Below are positions 28,782 to 38,087 of a stretch of DNA of 44,114 bases, in pieces. The DNA comes from an uncultured beta proteobacterium (lineage in GTDB: Bacteria; Pseudomonadota; Gammaproteobacteria; Burkholderiales; Rhodocyclaceae), in assembly GCA_903922075.1 (NCBI GenBank), contig CAIXSK010000254.1, forward strand, positions 1 to 44,114. Direction: 5' to 3'. Position 1 is the first letter of the stretch. Each line of letters begins with the position of its first letter. The notes beneath the pieces are model-generated. The model saw only the letters and a program-made list of their open reading frames with translations. It was not told the origin of the DNA and did not search any database. The translations under genes and the position numbers were made by a program.

Positions 28782-29774
28782 TCAGGCGTTCGCGAACGAG
28801 GTGCGCGAATAGTTGTGGGCAAGCCGCAAGGCGAAGCGTGCAACGTTCTTGTCCCACGGAGTAAAGCGGGGAATCTGCAACAGGTCATCGCCAGGGCGCG
28901 CGGCGCCCCAGGCAGTGCTGAATGCAGCAGTATATCCGGCAGTACGCACCATTTCCGGATGTTCAGAATGGTAGTCTTTCCCTGGCTTGCCGTTTGGATA
29001 GGCAAACAACTCGGGGGCAGTTCCGAGAATGCTTTTCAGGTTTTCCCGATCGGCGCCAATTTCGTTCATCGCCTGTGTGGCATTCAGGCTGCTGAGAATC
29101 GGGTGGCCTAGTGTATGGCCGCCGATCGACATTCCGCTGGATTGCAGTTTTCGGACTTGTTCTTTCGTCATCATCAGATCGCCAGGCACTGTGCCACCTG
29201 TGATCTCGCCCAGCATATCGAGGGCTTCCCTACGGGCCAGTGGATGACGGTATTTGATCTCCATAAGTAGCTTGTCGATCAAGCTACGCCGTTCGGCCGG
29301 AGTGGCGCTAGGGAGCGTGCCGAATCCGAAGGCCTCAAGGTCGATGATCGGATTGGGATAGGTGCGAATCAACTCGATTACTTCGTCGTTCCACATCACG
29401 CCACCGTCGAGAAATCCGCTGGCCACAAAGAACGTAGCGGTCAGGCCGTGGCGCTCGAGAATGGGCGATGCAACGGTGCAGTTGTCGGCGTAGCCATCGT
29501 CGAAGGTGATTGCGAGTGCCTTCGAAGGTAACGGTGTCCCGGCACGCAACATGGCTACAGCCTGACCCAGCGCGAGGCAGTTGAAACTGGATGCCAAGGC
29601 ACCCATAAGTCGGTCGAACTGTGCGCTGTCCGGTTCCTCGGGGAAGAGCGGATCCTCCGACGGCCTGACACGGTGAAACATAATGATGTTCAACGGTTTC
29701 GCACCTGAGGGGGAGTAGATTCCCGCTGCCAAGGAAACAATTGAACGTAAAGCAAAATCGGGAAATAGGTTCAT
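28782..29774 (-). CDS. Polysaccharide deacetylase family protein
   Basis: PLNIIMFHRVRP, ALAITFDDGYADN, ATFFVASGFLDGG, IGGHTLGHPILSSL. Confidence 0.85.
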   Translation of the reverse strand: MNLFPDFALRSIVSLAAGIYSPSGAKPLNIIMFHRVRPSEDPLFPEEPDSAQFDRLMGALASSFNCLALGQAVAMLRAGTPLPSKALAITFDDGYADNCTVASPILERHGLTATFFVASGFLDGGVMWNDEVIELIRTYPNPIIDLEAFGFGTLPSATPAERRSLIDKLLMEIKYRHPLARREALDMLGEITGGTVPGDLMMTKEQVRKLQSSGMSIGGHTLGHPILSSLNATQAMNEIGADRENLKSILGTAPELFAYPNGKPGKDYHSEHPEMVRTAGYTAAFSTAWGAARPGDDLLQIPRFTPWDKNVARFALRLAHNYSRTSFANA

Positions 29775-31072
29775 CGCTTCTGTGCTGTAGTGGTTTTCAA
29801 GCGTGTGGTAGTTGTCGTCTTCACAGAGGGAGCGCTTAACCCCGGTTTGATATCTCGCCAGATCAATGCAGCAATGGCTGCCAAGTAATATGGCATATCG
29901 TAGTTGGCCAGATTAAGGAAGGCGCCGCCAGCCGCGAAACACATCAGGCTTACCTGGATCGCCCTACTCAGGCGACCAGCCCATTCCAGTTCCACCTTTC
30001 CCTTGCTCGCTTTCGCAATCTTGGTGCACAAGCGCCAGGTTGCGATGCCAATGGCTAAAAACAGGAATAGTCCAACAAAGCCGTGTTCTCCCAACACCTG
30101 GAAGTAAATGCTGTGGGCCGAGTAGGCGCGTGTCCAGGGTTCGACAGCGTAGGTTGCCCATATTTCGGGCGTCGCAATATCAAAACCTGCACCATTGATC
30201 GGACGGTGTAGAGCCAGATTCCAGATCATGCGCCAAGTCTTGAGGCGACTTTGTGCAGAGTCATCTTCATGGCTTTGAATGGTTGCCATCCGGCTACTCC
30301 AGTTCTCAGGCATGAAGGCAACCAGAAGACCCAGGAGCGAGATGGTCAATACTGACATGAGGACGGGGCGCGAACTTTTGAGTCCCAGAAACAGCGCCAT
30401 AACAATAACAGCGAGAAAGGCTCCTCTTGAATGACTTCCTAGGATCGAAAAGCCGATGAAAATCATCGCGGCGGTCATCAAATGGCGTGCGATTGCATTT
30501 TTGAGTTCGCCACGCAGGAAGAACATCAGTGGCAGAACTAGTGTGAGGGCGAGCGCAAGTTCGTTATTCCCTTCGATAAAACTGCCTGGTGGCCCCCAAA
30601 CCCGGCTCGAACCACCGGTTGCAACAGTCCATATTCCTCCTTTGATGCCGTAGATGCCTACCGAGAGCGCGATGACCCAGACCAGCCAGGTGATTTGCTG
30701 TCGTCCGGAAAGCATGATCATGGTTACCCAGAGCATCAAATGGATTTTGAATACCTTTTGCCAAGTATCAAAGGATGATCCGCTTGTATTGATGGAAAGT
30801 GCAGTTGTAATGCTTATCCAGACTACAAAGAGAATCATGAATACCGCGGGGGCCGAAACTGGAAATGGCTTCTTGTCCTTGTAAAACAGGAAGCTGATTA
30901 GCGTCGTACCGGCAACTATCTGGGCAAATGGTGTTGAGTACGCAAAACCAAAGGTCATTCGGTGGGGGTTCATCATGCTGACCCATGCCCAAACAAGCGG
31001 ACCCAGCCATGGGCGGTAAAAAATGGCCGGAATCAGAATGGCAAAGATCAATGCGAGGGCAATATCTCTCAA
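29771..31072 (-). CDS. O-glycosylation ligase/O-antigen polymerase, exosortase A system-associated
   Basis: MRDIALALIFAILIPAIFYRPWLGPLVWAWVSMMNPHRMTFGFAY; FIEGNNELALALTLVLPLM; multi-TM. Confidence 0.85.
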   Translation of the reverse strand: MRDIALALIFAILIPAIFYRPWLGPLVWAWVSMMNPHRMTFGFAYSTPFAQIVAGTTLISFLFYKDKKPFPVSAPAVFMILFVVWISITTALSINTSGSSFDTWQKVFKIHLMLWVTMIMLSGRQQITWLVWVIALSVGIYGIKGGIWTVATGGSSRVWGPPGSFIEGNNELALALTLVLPLMFFLRGELKNAIARHLMTAAMIFIGFSILGSHSRGAFLAVIVMALFLGLKSSRPVLMSVLTISLLGLLVAFMPENWSSRMATIQSHEDDSAQSRLKTWRMIWNLALHRPINGAGFDIATPEIWATYAVEPWTRAYSAHSIYFQVLGEHGFVGLFLFLAIGIATWRLCTKIAKASKGKVELEWAGRLSRAIQVSLMCFAAGGAFLNLANYDMPYYLAAIAALIWRDIKPGLSAPSVKTTTTTRLKTTTAQKR

Positions 31073-31123
31073 CTGGGGATGCTTTCTACAAATGCGCTTG
31101 CGAAGTTGGAATCTGCCCGTAAC

Positions 31124-31837
31124 TTAGGGAGTTGGCTTGGTTATGGTCACCATGATCCAGCCACGGAGAAAACGTAAACCGTGAAACCGGCTGATCAGTT
31201 TTTCATAGCAAGTGCCAAGAAAAAACAGGGCACCATTAAACATGAGGTAATTGGGGTACTGGCTCAAGTATTCGAAAGATGAAACGGTTAACCCAGAGCC
31301 GGCAGCAAGTTTTTCGACATCGGTGCGAGTGTTTGTTTTGAACGCGGTGGGAAAGGTGTCTTCTTCTGCCCGTCCTTCAACGTGCTTGACAATTGTGGCG
31401 TGAAAACGATTGGGAACTAACCTGGCTACGAGTGTTCCGTAATCCCACATATTTGCTGTGAGAAAGATCAGTTTTCCACCGGGACGCAATACTCGGGCGA
31501 ACTCCCGATAGACTGCCTGTGGATCAGCAAGATGTTCGAAAACACTTCGCGACATGATGAGGTCGACGCTGGATTCCTCCAAAGGGAGGTTAGCCAGATC
31601 TGTGTTATGGGTTTCTATTCCCTGCGGCACGTCCGTGAAGTCCACTAATTCCACGCCAATGAGATGCTTTGCTCGCCCCAGGTACTTTCGCAATACCGGA
31701 ACAGTACGCCCACAACCGGCATCGAGGAGTACAGTATCAGCGTTTACCATTTCACTGACCCTGGTCTCGAAAACACGGTATGGGTGGGGGACATGGGCGT
31801 AGTACTTGTGCAGGAGTCGCTCAGCCATTGCGGTCAT
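31124..31837 (-). CDS. Class I SAM-dependent methyltransferase
   Basis: VLLDAGCGRTVPVLRKYL; LIMSRSVFEHLADPQAVYREFARVLRPGGKLIFLT. Confidence 0.85.
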   Translation of the reverse strand: MTAMAERLLHKYYAHVPHPYRVFETRVSEMVNADTVLLDAGCGRTVPVLRKYLGRAKHLIGVELVDFTDVPQGIETHNTDLANLPLEESSVDLIMSRSVFEHLADPQAVYREFARVLRPGGKLIFLTANMWDYGTLVARLVPNRFHATIVKHVEGRAEEDTFPTAFKTNTRTDVEKLAAGSGLTVSSFEYLSQYPNYLMFNGALFFLGTCYEKLISRFHGLRFLRGWIMVTITKPTP

Positions 31838-31876
31838 GTGAGGTTCCTTTTTCCTTGATAAGACGAAAATGTCAGT

Positions 31877-33247
31877 TCAGCTGGATTTGATGGCCGTGGT
31901 GCCGGATACATGACTGACCACGTAACGGAATTTCCCAGATTTTTCAGGAGGTATCTGGTCGACACGAGTGATCGTGACATTTACCTCGTGACCCAGGCGG
32001 GATTTGTAATCCCGCACTATTCGTGCTTCGCCAGCTTCATCAAACATGCCCGAGGTAACCAGGATTACCTCGGTGTGATCGAGACTGTGTTGTACGATCT
32101 TGAAGCGCTCAACCCCCGGAACGTCCCGAACCGTATAGATCAGCGCCAGGCCGTGCATGATGGTGCCGTCTGCAGCGACGACGAAATCTGTGCTTCTGCC
32201 CTGGATTTCTTTTAGCAGCGGGAGCGTCCGCCCACAGGCGCAGGGTTCTGTGGATAGTGCGGCGATATCTCCGGTGCGATAACGCAAGAAAGGGAAGTGG
32301 CTGGTTGCGGTGTGGGTTACAACAATTTCACCAGATTGCCCCGTAGGCAGCACTTTTCCGTCACTGCCTACGATTTCTACGATGATATCTTCAGACTGTA
32401 GGTGCATTCCGCCTTCCGGGCATTCGTGCGCAAGAAATCCGGCATCTCTCGCGCCGTAGCCGTTGGCTACCGGGCAGCCAAATACTTCGCTGATGATTTT
32501 TCGCTGTTCATCATACAGTCGCTCGCTGGTAACGAACGCTACCCGAATACCCAACCGGTCCATCGATATCCCATGGGTGCGTGCATGAGCCGCAATCAGA
32601 GATAGCGAGGACGGGTACCCGAACAGCATGGTAGGGCGGTATTTTTGGATTACGTCTACAAAATGGTCCAGATTTTTCTCGGACATTTCGAATGCCGGAA
32701 GCAGTTTTGTACGCAGAAATCGGTCACGAAGTAGTCGCAAACGGTCTTGGGCTCCCAGTTCGATGGGACTGCCCCAAACGACGATTTCCGGATCGCCTAT
32801 GTCGACACCCCACCAACGCGTAACCCGCCACTTGCTCCCGACGTCATGGCTTTTGCGATCTTTCCCGATATAAAAAATCAGTGGCTCGCCTGATGAGCCG
32901 CCGGTGTTATAGCGTGTGAGATCGTCCGCACCATCGGCTTTTAGGCTGTCGCCAGCGTTACGCATGGTTGCCTTATCGGAAATTGGCAAGCGACTGAGGT
33001 CTGCAGTTGAAGATACAGCCGTTGGGTCGAAGCCTATCCTCTCAAAGAGTTCCCGATAATATGGAACCGATTGGCCGATACTTGTCAGGAAATCCCGCAG
33101 ACGTGCCACTCGCCATTTCTCTAGTTGCTCGGGTGGCCAGCGTTCCTGTTTCTCCAGTCGTTTCCGAATTGACACCGAGTCATGACGTTTTATTTTTTCG
33201 TGCAACGGAAACAAGAGATGCGACACGGCTAAGGTAAATAGGCTCAT
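31877..33247 (-). CDS. Phenylacetate-CoA ligase/CapK-like adenylate-forming enzyme
   Basis: SIGQSVPYYRELFERIGFDP; TGGSSGEPLIFYIGKDR; ANGYGARDAGFLAHECPEGGMHL; GEIVVTHTATSHFPFLRYRTGDIA. Confidence 0.82.
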   Translation of the reverse strand: MSLFTLAVSHLLFPLHEKIKRHDSVSIRKRLEKQERWPPEQLEKWRVARLRDFLTSIGQSVPYYRELFERIGFDPTAVSSTADLSRLPISDKATMRNAGDSLKADGADDLTRYNTGGSSGEPLIFYIGKDRKSHDVGSKWRVTRWWGVDIGDPEIVVWGSPIELGAQDRLRLLRDRFLRTKLLPAFEMSEKNLDHFVDVIQKYRPTMLFGYPSSLSLIAAHARTHGISMDRLGIRVAFVTSERLYDEQRKIISEVFGCPVANGYGARDAGFLAHECPEGGMHLQSEDIIVEIVGSDGKVLPTGQSGEIVVTHTATSHFPFLRYRTGDIAALSTEPCACGRTLPLLKEIQGRSTDFVVAADGTIMHGLALIYTVRDVPGVERFKIVQHSLDHTEVILVTSGMFDEAGEARIVRDYKSRLGHEVNVTITRVDQIPPEKSGKFRYVVSHVSGTTAIKSS

Positions 33248-35550
33248 GGTCGGTTGTGTCCAAACATTTCGTTGTTCAATGCGTTCCTCTGTTCGCCGTG
33301 TTCAGTGACACCGGCCAAGGATCTGAACTCGCCCAGCAATACCGAGATGCGTGATGCCCAACTATTGGCCTGAGCGTAAGCGCGAATGGCTTTGCGATCC
33401 CATTGCCTTTCGAGCGCGCTGTCAATTGCGCTTGCGAGTGCCGGACCATCGTCGAAGGGAACGATTGTGCCCAGGGATTCTGCAGACACTACTTCACTGT
33501 TTCCACCTACATTGGTAGTTACCACCGGCAGACCGCAAGCCATTGCTTCCAGAAATACGTTGGCCCAGCCTTCATTTCGGGTTGCCAGAACGAAAACGTC
33601 TGCAGCAGATAGCGGAATATTCAACTCATCAGGTGGCAGACTGCCCAGGAAATGAATGCGGGATTGCAGGCCTAGCTTTTTCACCTGAGCGTGTAGTTGC
33701 ACACTGAAATCACCTTCCGGGCCACTGCTACCGACAATCAGATAATGTAGGTCGGGATATTTCTGGAGCAGCACCGGTATTTGCTCTATGACACGATGAA
33801 AGCCCTTGCGCTCAACAAGGCCGCCAACTGAAACGATAACTTTGCTGTTAGACGGCAAATTCAACTTGGCCCTGGCTTCATGCCGGTCCAAGGGGTAAAA
33901 GCGGTCGCTGTCTACGCCGTTTCCAATGACAGTTGCCTTTTCCTGGGATAAGCCGTGTTGCTTTGCCAGATCGAGTAATGAAGCAGCAACGGAAAAAACG
34001 CGGTTGGCATGGGTCAATGTGCATGAAACCAATGGGGCAAGCGCTGGGTCGCGAAGATGCCGACTTTCCGTTCCGCGCAGGGTCACGGTTACCGGAACGT
34101 CAAGCCATCGACCAAGGCGAACTGCCGCGTAACCATCGGGGTAGGCGAAGTGGGCATCAATGATCTCCAGCCGACCTTGCTTCTTTAGAGATCGTAATCG
34201 AGGATAGCTGCATATTGCGAGCAATATGCCGTCGAAATTTTTTAGTACCCCGGGCAAAGACAGGAATCTGGGACGAAAGACATCGATACCAGACTGAACT
34301 TCATGGATTGGTGTTGACGGGCGGAAATGAGGTTTCCAAAGACGGATCAGTCGCTGAAGCGGGAACCAAGGGGAGGGGGAGACAACGGTAAGGGGGAGTT
34401 CCTTGGCTACACGAAACATCCTTTCCCGAATAAATATCCCGGCCTGTGGTAGTTGTGGGGAAGGGAAAAGTGTCGAGAATACGACTATGGACGGTAATTC
34501 CGGGGGCTGCTGCCTGCCGCTTGTAGATACTTGCTGTTCAGAGCAGAGTTTTTTACGTATGACGAGCAAGAGAACTGCGATGAACAGCAATGAAATTGCC
34601 AAAAAGGCGGCGGCACGCAGTTTTAATTTCAGCCCTGAGAGATTTGCAAAGGCTGTTCTGCTTTCTGGAGTCTCGACGACGAATATTGGTGGCTGAACGC
34701 CAGCAAGAATGCTGGCAAGCGATCGCAAATGGCGCGATAGTGGGCTGAGCATTCTTACCAAGAAATGTTCATCGACTGTTGCTACATTATTTCCCCACGG
34801 CTGGTACCACTCGTTCACTCCTCGCCGATAGTACTCGACTGCCTTTTCGTGAATCTTGTACCCAGGGCGGATGTTCGGATTGAGTACAGCAATGGTCGGC
34901 GCAGGGCGTTCTTGGCGCATGGCAGCCCGGAATTCCAGAGCGGAGAGCGGGGTGTTCGTAGTCGAATCCAGAAAAACGTAATTGTTGAAGGTATCGATTG
35001 CTCGCCAGCGTTTGGACGTGTCATCCCAGACTTCGTTGAAGATATGCCCGTGCCCGCCATAGCCGTCAAACGAGAATGCCCAAGTTCGGTTGGGAATACC
35101 TGCTGCGTTTGCTAGCGCGGTGAAGGTCATTGCGAAGTCGCCGCAGTAACCGGCCCCTTCGCTTGTTATTTTTTGATAGGTCGTTCTCAAATCGCCGAAT
35201 ATTGGGCCTTTTTCACTTCCCAGCCTGGACTGCAAATGTTGGGCGATTGCTGTCGCACGAGACCAGTTGTCAGGTTGACTGGGTAGATTAAGTCCACGCA
35301 GCACAGCTACCAATTCATCAGGAAGCGGATGGGTTTCCAGAAGAAAGTCTTTAGGAAAACGATCCGGAGTCCAGTTAAATTGATCTGCTGGCAATTCACC
35401 GGCCAGTAGTAAGGCGTTACGGAGACGCACAGCCTCGCTACTGGGTAGGGCATGCGCCACTACCCAGGCAACGACAGCCACAAGAAGCAACAAATCCAGC
35501 GCAAGGAGGCGCCGGACTCTTTGTCGCATCTTGAAGGTTGTCACCAGCAA
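33244..35550 (-). CDS. Fusion: membrane-anchored transglutaminase-like domain + glycosyltransferase group 1
   Basis: N-terminal TM, GAGYCGDFAMTF / GHIFNEVW / RAIDTFNNYVF Cys-His-Asp motifs, second TM FLAISLLFIAVLLLVIRKK, then GT4 domain (FAYPDGYAAVRLGRWLDVPVTVTLRGTE; NEGWANVFLEAMACGLPVV). Confidence 0.85.
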   Translation of the reverse strand: MLVTTFKMRQRVRRLLALDLLLLVAVVAWVVAHALPSSEAVRLRNALLLAGELPADQFNWTPDRFPKDFLLETHPLPDELVAVLRGLNLPSQPDNWSRATAIAQHLQSRLGSEKGPIFGDLRTTYQKITSEGAGYCGDFAMTFTALANAAGIPNRTWAFSFDGYGGHGHIFNEVWDDTSKRWRAIDTFNNYVFLDSTTNTPLSALEFRAAMRQERPAPTIAVLNPNIRPGYKIHEKAVEYYRRGVNEWYQPWGNNVATVDEHFLVRMLSPLSRHLRSLASILAGVQPPIFVVETPESRTAFANLSGLKLKLRAAAFLAISLLFIAVLLLVIRKKLCSEQQVSTSGRQQPPELPSIVVFSTLFPSPQLPQAGIFIRERMFRVAKELPLTVVSPSPWFPLQRLIRLWKPHFRPSTPIHEVQSGIDVFRPRFLSLPGVLKNFDGILLAICSYPRLRSLKKQGRLEIIDAHFAYPDGYAAVRLGRWLDVPVTVTLRGTESRHLRDPALAPLVSCTLTHANRVFSVAASLLDLAKQHGLSQEKATVIGNGVDSDRFYPLDRHEARAKLNLPSNSKVIVSVGGLVERKGFHRVIEQIPVLLQKYPDLHYLIVGSSGPEGDFSVQLHAQVKKLGLQSRIHFLGSLPPDELNIPLSAADVFVLATRNEGWANVFLEAMACGLPVVTTNVGGNSEVVSAESLGTIVPFDDGPALASAIDSALERQWDRKAIRAYAQANSWASRISVLLGEFRSLAGVTEHGEQRNALNNEMFGHNRP

Positions 35551-36857
35551 AGACCTTCTACGCGACCACGCAAGGAGTCCTTGTTTGGCAAGCCGACCAG
35601 ATCGAGCAGGTAATGTCTGTCAGATGAGTGCTCTGCCAGCGCGGCATAAATTTCAGAAGATGCGAGCCCGACGACCAGAACATCGCATTCAGCCAGAACT
35701 TCCGCCAGGTCTTCTCGCATCAGGTCGCCCAAGTGCGGGACATGTTGTTCGATGAAGCGCCGATTGGCCCCCAACAGGCGAGAGAGATGTACTTCCGGAT
35801 CGTATACGCGGAGTTGTATGCCTTTGCCAACAAGTTGTTCTGCCAGAGTGACCAGTGGGGATTCACGCAGGTCGTCGGTGCCGGTTTTGAACGAAAGACC
35901 AATGAATCCCACTTTGCGGGATCCCGTGGCCAGCACCTTTTGTATGGCATGCTCAACGTGGATTTTGTTGGATGCCAGGATGCCAGCGTGCATGGGGAGT
36001 TCAATATCCCTCTGTTTTCCGAGATAGACGGTCGCCCGCAGATCTTTGGGCAGGCAAGAGCCGCCGAAAGCGTATCCGGGCTTCAGATAGGCTTTGGAAA
36101 TATTGAGCTGGGTATCGCGACAAACCAGATCCATGACTTCAAACGGATCTACATCAAGCGCTTCGCAAAGTCGGGCTGTCTCGTTGGCGAAGGTTATTTT
36201 CAGCGCATGGAAGTTGTTACAGCAGTACTTGACCATTTCCGCCGCCCGAACGCTGGTTCGGTAGAACTCGCAAGGCAGGTGCCCGAACAACTGGCGAAGT
36301 TGGTCAGCGGGGTAGTCGCTATTGCATCCGACGATTGTAAAAGGTGGCTTGTCGTAGTCGCGGATTGAACTTCCTTCGCGCAGGAATTCTGGCTGGAAGC
36401 AGCAGAAAAAGTCGATGCCTTCTTTTTTACCGGAGGCCGCTTCGATGATTGGACGGATAACCTCTTCCACAGTGCCTGGTACCAAGGTCGAGCGGAATAC
36501 GAAGACATGGGGGGCTGTCTTGACGCGCATGGCTTCGCCAACTTGTTGCGCTAAGCGCAGCATTGCACTTTGGTCCTGGCTGCCGTTGGCAGCAGACGGG
36601 GTGCCGACACAGATCAGGGAGATATCTGATTCAGCAACAGCCTTGGCCGCGTCCAGTGAGACTGAAACCAGACCTGATGCTACAACGCGCTGCATAAGAT
36701 CAACCATGCCTTCTTCAACGACTGGCGTATGACCGGCACTAATCAGGTCGAGTTTCGTTTGGTCGACGTCGACGCCAATAACCTGATGACCATCGCGAGC
36801 CAAGCAAGCCAGTGATACAGCGCCGACGTACCCCAAACCAAAAATGCTAATTTTCAT
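35541..36857 (-). CDS. UDP-glucose/GDP-mannose dehydrogenase family (GDP-mannose 6-dehydrogenase-like)
   Basis: MKISIFGLGYVGAVSLACLARDGHQVIGVDVDQTKLDLISAGHTPVVEEGM; GYAFGGSCLPKDLRA; resembles AlgD. Confidence 0.87.
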   Translation of the reverse strand: MKISIFGLGYVGAVSLACLARDGHQVIGVDVDQTKLDLISAGHTPVVEEGMVDLMQRVVASGLVSVSLDAAKAVAESDISLICVGTPSAANGSQDQSAMLRLAQQVGEAMRVKTAPHVFVFRSTLVPGTVEEVIRPIIEAASGKKEGIDFFCCFQPEFLREGSSIRDYDKPPFTIVGCNSDYPADQLRQLFGHLPCEFYRTSVRAAEMVKYCCNNFHALKITFANETARLCEALDVDPFEVMDLVCRDTQLNISKAYLKPGYAFGGSCLPKDLRATVYLGKQRDIELPMHAGILASNKIHVEHAIQKVLATGSRKVGFIGLSFKTGTDDLRESPLVTLAEQLVGKGIQLRVYDPEVHLSRLLGANRRFIEQHVPHLGDLMREDLAEVLAECDVLVVGLASSEIYAALAEHSSDRHYLLDLVGLPNKDSLRGRVEGLCW

Positions 36858-36899
36858 TGAATTACCCCATTGACATGAATTCACATTGTAATCGACCAG

Positions 36900-38087
36900 C
36901 TAGCCTGCCAGCACATGTTCGACAATCGTTTCCAGGCGCCGCATGGATGCTTGCCAGTCATGATGGGTCAACATCCGTTCTCGGCCGGATACGGAAAGTC
37001 GAGAGCGTTCGTCAGGCGTACTCATGATTCGAAGGCAGGCGTCGGCATATGTATTCGGACTGTCGCCGACCAGGAAATGGGCTTCGTTTTCGGCATCTAC
37101 GCCGCCAGCCCCAGCGGGACTGGTGACTACCGGAACACCCATCGCCATTGCTTCCAGAATTTTGTTCTGGGTGCCGCGGGCGATGTTTAGCGGGGCGACC
37201 ATCGCGGCTGAGCGCAGAATGAAAGGGCGGACATCGGGCACAGAACCGGTTACCGTGACCCCCGGCAGCTCCTCCAGTTTTTTTACTGCGGGACTTGGGT
37301 CGGCGCCGACAATCAATAGTTTTGCCTGGGGGCGGCGAGCCTGAATCAGGGGTAGCGTATTTCGGCAGAAATCGAACATGCATTCCTGATTGGGGTAGTA
37401 ATCCATTCGGCCGATGAAAGAGAGGGTATCGGGATCGTAGCCTTCCCCATCGGGTTTGAAGTATTCGGCATCGACGCCATTCGGGAACCAGTCTGTCTTT
37501 AGCGCAGTTCGGTAGCTATTGAGTGTTTCCCATTCGGCGCGCGTGGTAGCTGTGCACATGTCGAATTTCTTGGCGAGCCGCTTTTCCGCGGCTTCCATTT
37601 TTTTGCCTTCAAGGCGGTAACCCAGAGAAAGTGGGAAAGGCTTGTAGTTGGCATACTCGAGCCATTTCTGGGAATCCATGTCACCGAAATCCAGTATCTT
37701 CGGAATTCCCCGAACATTTTCCACGTATTGAGCGACGGAGGAGCAATGAACGAAGATGAGATCGAACTGCTCCGTTGATAGCAGATTGTCGATTCGCTGC
37801 TGGAGATCGGGGGAGTAGAAAAATCCCATCGATGAGGGGGTCACGACGGGTAGGCGTGCCACCATGCGAATGACCTGGATCGAATTGCTGACCGATGCTA
37901 TTTCGAAGTGCTCGCAATGGTTGCGGATCCCTTCGCCTTCTTTGGCCTCCGCCGGTGATCGCGACAGGGAGCAGACCGTAACTTTATGCCCTTGTGTCGA
38001 AAAATGGCGAATCATGTTGAATGGGCGGATTTTCCCGCCGCGCTTTGGCGGGAAGGGAAATCGGTGGCAGATATATAGGATTTTCAT
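36900..38087 (-). CDS. XrtA/PEP-CTERM system glycosyltransferase
   Basis: MKILYICHRFPFPPKRGGKIRPFNMIRHFSTQGHKVTVCSLSRS; resembles TIGR03087-type glycosyltransferases. Confidence 0.85.
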   Translation of the reverse strand: MKILYICHRFPFPPKRGGKIRPFNMIRHFSTQGHKVTVCSLSRSPAEAKEGEGIRNHCEHFEIASVSNSIQVIRMVARLPVVTPSSMGFFYSPDLQQRIDNLLSTEQFDLIFVHCSSVAQYVENVRGIPKILDFGDMDSQKWLEYANYKPFPLSLGYRLEGKKMEAAEKRLAKKFDMCTATTRAEWETLNSYRTALKTDWFPNGVDAEYFKPDGEGYDPDTLSFIGRMDYYPNQECMFDFCRNTLPLIQARRPQAKLLIVGADPSPAVKKLEELPGVTVTGSVPDVRPFILRSAAMVAPLNIARGTQNKILEAMAMGVPVVTSPAGAGGVDAENEAHFLVGDSPNTYADACLRIMSTPDERSRLSVSGRERMLTHHDWQASMRRLETIVEHVLAG

